Under the pieces are notes generated by a model. That model saw only the letters and a list, made by a program, of their open reading frames with translations. It was not told where the DNA came from and made no database searches. Both the position numbers and the translations under genes were made by a program. From Litorimonas haliclonae (GTDB taxonomy: Bacteria; Pseudomonadota; Alphaproteobacteria; Caulobacterales; Maricaulaceae), in contig NZ_CBCSCO010000005.1 of the NCBI RefSeq assembly GCF_965138505.1, forward strand, positions 180,629 to 244,628: a DNA stretch of 64,000 nucleotides, read 5' to 3'. Positions 61,499 to 64,000 of the stretch are shown one piece after another. The stretch's first letter is position 1; the number at the start of each line of letters is the position of its first letter.

Positions 61499-62050
61499 TT
61501 AGAGAAGTGTTTCCAGTTTAGTTGAATCTATCTGAGTGCGCAATTTTTTCAATCCGCGCCTGACCCAGCTTTTGACGGTGTTGGGGGAAACCCCAATCGT
61601 TTCAGCGATTTCGCGAGAGCTGAGGCCATGAACGACATTCAACATGATCGCTTTGGACATATCCGAAGGCAGGCTCTCAAGGTAAGGGTCTAAGAATCTC
61701 TTGAGCAGCATAGCTTTGGCACCCGCATCCGCTTTGGCTGTTTCGTCCGGTAGGGTGTCGATCAATTCCGTAGTGTTAGGGCGTCTTTTCAACTTCCTCA
61801 ATTGGTCAATAGCGCGGTTGCGTGTGACCACGAGTATCCAAGTGAAAGCTTTGCCTTTTTCGGGATTGAAAGAGCCGGAATTTCTCCAGATAGAAATATA
61901 GGCCTGTTGTAAAATGTCATGAGCTAGGGCTTCATCCTTCACCATGCCACAAATAATAGCGTTGAGTTTCCCGGATGTAAGGGTGTAAATTTTTTCAAAT
62001 GCTTGATGATCTCCCAAAGCGCACTTCGACAAGCAATCTGCCAAAATCAT
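61499..62050 (-). CDS. ECF sigma factor (SigK-like)
   Basis: A 183-residue sigma factor. Region 2: YTLTSGKLNAIICGMVKDEA, LAHDILQQAYISIWRNSGSF and TWILVVTRNRAIDQLRKLKR; region 4: LPSDMSKAIMLNVVHGLSSR, EIAETIGVSPNTVKSWVRRG. The D-I-L-Q-Q-A-Y element that grips RNA polymerase is intact. ATG 62050 is taken; a TTG at 62074 would add eight residues. It is divergent from DUF4331, the classic ECF/DUF4331 arrangement, and convergent with RskA at 50 bp. It probably responds to an envelope signal held by RskA. Confidence 0.9.
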   Translation of the reverse strand: MILADCLSKCALGDHQAFEKIYTLTSGKLNAIICGMVKDEALAHDILQQAYISIWRNSGSFNPEKGKAFTWILVVTRNRAIDQLRKLKRRPNTTELIDTLPDETAKADAGAKAMLLKRFLDPYLESLPSDMSKAIMLNVVHGLSSREIAETIGVSPNTVKSWVRRGLKKLRTQIDSTKLETLL

Positions 62051-62223
62051 ATTTTCTTCGCTGAGAGAGTCCAAGGCCCCGATCCTTTGGTCAGATTTAA
62101 ATATACTAAGCCTTACAGTAACATAGGTTCCATGATTTCACGACGAATCTTGTATGTTTTGTAACTTTTTTGTCGATTTCTCCAAAAAAGGTCAGCGTTA
62201 CTGCACCAAATAATACAACCGGG

Positions 62224-62258
62224 GCGTAACTGAAGCACCACTAACCGCTTACAGTTTA
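62224..62258 (+). promoter_or_regulatory. Candidate ECF-type promoter upstream of DUF4331
   Basis: GCGTAACTG (62224-62232), then CAGTTTA (62252-62258). Same 9-mer as upstream of the RskA operon; 94 bp before the start codon. CGCTT 15 bp after GTAAC (62246) is an alternative -10. Confidence 0.4.
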
Positions 62259-62317
62259 TCTTGTGATCCTGTGTGTTCGCTAAAAATGGCAGCTGTAAAA
62301 GAAATTGAGGACGAAGA

Positions 62318-63865
62318 ATGCCAAAACTTATAAAAACAAACTCCAAAGCCTTTCGGAACCTGCTCTTAGCAGGAAGTATGATGGCTGTAGCCGGTGCTGG
62401 CGTAGCCCCTAGTTGGGCTTCAAGCCATAGAGAGGCCCCTGCTATTACAGAAACGCCTAAAGTAGACGGGACAGACTTCTATATGTTCCGAAGCTATGAG
62501 CCCGGCCGCGAAGGTTTCGTGACGTTCATTGCCAACTATCAGCCACTTCAAGCGCCTTATGGCGGGCCGAACTACTTCACAATGGATCCAGACGCGATCT
62601 ATGAAATTCATATTGATAGCGATGGCGACGCCGTCGAAGATATCACTTATTCTTTTGATTTCGACAATAGCCTGGTCAATGACGGTCAAGGCGTGACCCT
62701 TGATATCGGCGACGAGACGGTCCCCATTCCCTTGCGTTATGCTGGCCCAGTAACAGCGGGTGACAGTTCTAATCTTGCGGAAAATGAGACTTACCAACTC
62801 ACTGTGATTGAAGGAGACCGTAAATCCGGCACGCGGACAACGATCGACCAAACGTTCGTCAAGCCGCTCGATAATGTCGGCAACAAGACATTGCCTGATT
62901 ATGAAGCATATGCCGATCAATACATGTATGATGTAACGTTACCGGGCTGTTCAACAGCGGGCCGGGTGTTTGTTGGTCAACGTGCTGATGCATTTGCTGT
63001 GAATCTGGGCGAAGTCTTCGATCTCGTCAATCTAGTGCCTCTGGAAGGTTCTATTGAGCAAAGCGAAGCCAATAACGAACTATCAGATTCTAATGTTACG
63101 ACCTTTGCTCTGGAAGTCCCAATCGAATGCGTTACCGGAAACGGCAATGGCGTCATTGGGGCATGGACAACAGCAAGCCTGCCGCAAGCGTCCTTAAAAG
63201 ACCCAACGCCAACTTATGAGGATCCTTCGTTGCAAGGCGGCGCCTATGTTCAGGTGTCACGTCTTTCTGCTCCGCTAGTCAATGAAATTGTAATTGGCTT
63301 GCCGACAAAAGATCTCTTTAATGCGTCAGAGCCTAAAGATGATGCTCAAGCTGCCGTATTTGTCACCAATCCGACATTCCCGGCTTTGATTGATATTTTG
63401 TTCCGTGATGCCCTAGGTGCTGACGGAAACATTGCACCGTCAAACATACCCCGGACTGACTTGGTTGCTGCGTTCCTAACGGGTTTCCCAAATGTGAACC
63501 AACAGGCCACTGTGACAGCGTCTGAAATGATGCGACTAAACACAGCTATCGCCGCGACCCCACAAGCTGCTCAGAGCAATCTCGGCGTTGCCGGCGATGA
63601 CTTGGCAGGCTTCCCGAATGGACGTCGTCCAGGCGATGATGTCGTCGATATCGAACTTCGCGTCGCAATGGGCGCCTTATGCTACGAAATTCCGGTCAAT
63701 GGAACGCCAACAAATCTTGGCTATTGTATGCCGGAAGATGCGCCAGTAGGGGACGAGCCCTTTACAGACGGCGCTCCCGTGACAGCTATGGATGTTCAAA
63801 ATGAATTCCCATACCTGAATACACCTTATCCAGGATCTCCAACCGATGCAGGAGGGGAGGGCTAG
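62318..63865 (+). CDS. DUF4331-family exported protein
   Basis: A 515-residue secreted protein. The signal peptide (TM-like residues 13-33, cleavage near SWA) is followed by the DUF4331 start SSHREAPAITETPKVDGTDF, then GFVTFIANYQPLQAPYGGPN, DAIYEIHIDSDGDAVEDITY and FVGQRADAFAVNLGEVFDLV. The C-terminal region has VDIELRVAMGALCYEIPVNG. Role unknown; the family is regulated by SigK-type sigma factors and may bind calcium through the DSDGDAVED-like loop. A ribosome site AGGAGGGGAGG inside its end serves the next gene. Confidence 0.9.
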   Translation: MPKLIKTNSKAFRNLLLAGSMMAVAGAGVAPSWASSHREAPAITETPKVDGTDFYMFRSYEPGREGFVTFIANYQPLQAPYGGPNYFTMDPDAIYEIHIDSDGDAVEDITYSFDFDNSLVNDGQGVTLDIGDETVPIPLRYAGPVTAGDSSNLAENETYQLTVIEGDRKSGTRTTIDQTFVKPLDNVGNKTLPDYEAYADQYMYDVTLPGCSTAGRVFVGQRADAFAVNLGEVFDLVNLVPLEGSIEQSEANNELSDSNVTTFALEVPIECVTGNGNGVIGAWTTASLPQASLKDPTPTYEDPSLQGGAYVQVSRLSAPLVNEIVIGLPTKDLFNASEPKDDAQAAVFVTNPTFPALIDILFRDALGADGNIAPSNIPRTDLVAAFLTGFPNVNQQATVTASEMMRLNTAIAATPQAAQSNLGVAGDDLAGFPNGRRPGDDVVDIELRVAMGALCYEIPVNGTPTNLGYCMPEDAPVGDEPFTDGAPVTAMDVQNEFPYLNTPYPGSPTDAGGEG

Positions 63866-64000
63866 ATGAAAACGCCAACAAATTCTATTAAATTGGTTTT
63901 GACGGCGAGCGTTGCGGCGTTCGCGCTTGCGGCCTGTGGTGGAGGAGGTAATGATTTTACGCCCCCACCGACAGGTGAAGTGCCCCCGCCGCCTCCGCCT
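63866..64000 (+). CDS. Lipoprotein with proline-rich linker, truncated by window end
   Basis: A partial gene, first 45 codons only. MKTPTNSIKLVLTASVAAFA then LAACGGGG gives a lipobox with the lipidated cysteine at residue 24, followed by a Thr/Pro/Gly-rich stretch. It starts right after the DUF4331 stop, using the AGGAGGGGAGG site at 63850-63860, so it shares the operon. In related loci this position holds a TPR or Vint-type lipoprotein; what follows here is not visible. Confidence 0.75.
   Translation, partial: MKTPTNSIKLVLTASVAAFALAACGGGGNDFTPPPTGEVPPPPPP

Noticed and set aside
1..64000. tRNA, rRNA, CRISPR, insertion sequence or prophage
   Set aside because: Reading both strands by eye gave no cloverleaf, spaced repeats, transposase or phage gene; a tool could still find a short element.

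Overview
The window looks like a chromosomal segment of a marine-type, Gram-negative alphaproteobacterium, most likely from the Caulobacterales/Maricaulales side (Hyphomonadaceae/Robiginitomaculaceae-like). This placement is inferred from gene content, not a database match: a zapE-mdh-sucCD-sucAB-lpd TCA block, a CC0125/CC1285-type lipoprotein, a DUF6481-like charged protein, TonB-dependent receptors, an H+-translocating pyrophosphatase, LptD and the methylmalonyl-CoA mutase pair. Coding density is high, both strands are used, and I found no tRNA, rRNA, CRISPR array, insertion sequence or prophage.

Layout. 1-8.7 kb holds an ATP-grasp protein, a PfkB/adenosine-type kinase, LolA, a photolyase, a charged coiled-coil protein, a siderophore-type TonB receptor and a lipoprotein. 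8.7-12.8 kb holds a LysR regulator divergent from azoR-pirin, then a membrane protein + XRE regulator pair behind two perfect TGTAAAG-N4-CTTTACA palindromes, and a lipoprotein alpha/beta hydrolase. 13-15.3 kb is the proton-pumping pyrophosphatase. 15.6-21.2 kb (minus strand) is a compact unit: DUF3034 outer-membrane-type protein, exported truncated hemoglobin, two tandem paralogous sensor kinases and a type-1 copper cupredoxin, with no response regulator. 21.4-24.2 kb holds a PlsC-type acyltransferase, a small secreted protein and a mechanosensitive-channel-type protein.

24.4-40.3 kb is the TCA region: a 31-residue membrane microprotein overlapping zapE, mdh with its own terminator, then a 4.7 kb accessory block (secreted protein, GNAT, membrane LytTR regulator, DUF2141 lipoprotein, Tat-exported carotenoid oxygenase), then sucC-sucD-sucA-sucB. 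A strong terminator and a 4-TM protein gene separate sucB from lpd. SucB carries two lipoyl domains.

40.5-64 kb holds a second TonB receptor, a DUF302 lipoprotein, methylmalonyl-CoA mutase (both subunits), ferredoxin-NADP reductase, LptD, an Lrp regulator divergent from ald, galM, a class II aldolase, an SUMF1-domain protein without the FGE cysteines, a nitrilase, a lone TadG/vWA protein with a Cys/Arg-rich insert, purT, and an extracytoplasmic stress-type locus (DUF4198, divergent sigma-like protein + RskA anti-sigma, an ECF sigma factor, DUF4331, and a lipoprotein cut by the window end).

Most promising unexplained units: the DUF3034/globin/double-kinase/cupredoxin operon, the LytTR cassette with an array of five TTCACG half-sites, the palindrome-controlled membrane/XRE pair, the microprotein coupled to zapE, and the sigma/RskA/DUF4331 locus with a shared GCGTAACTG promoter element.
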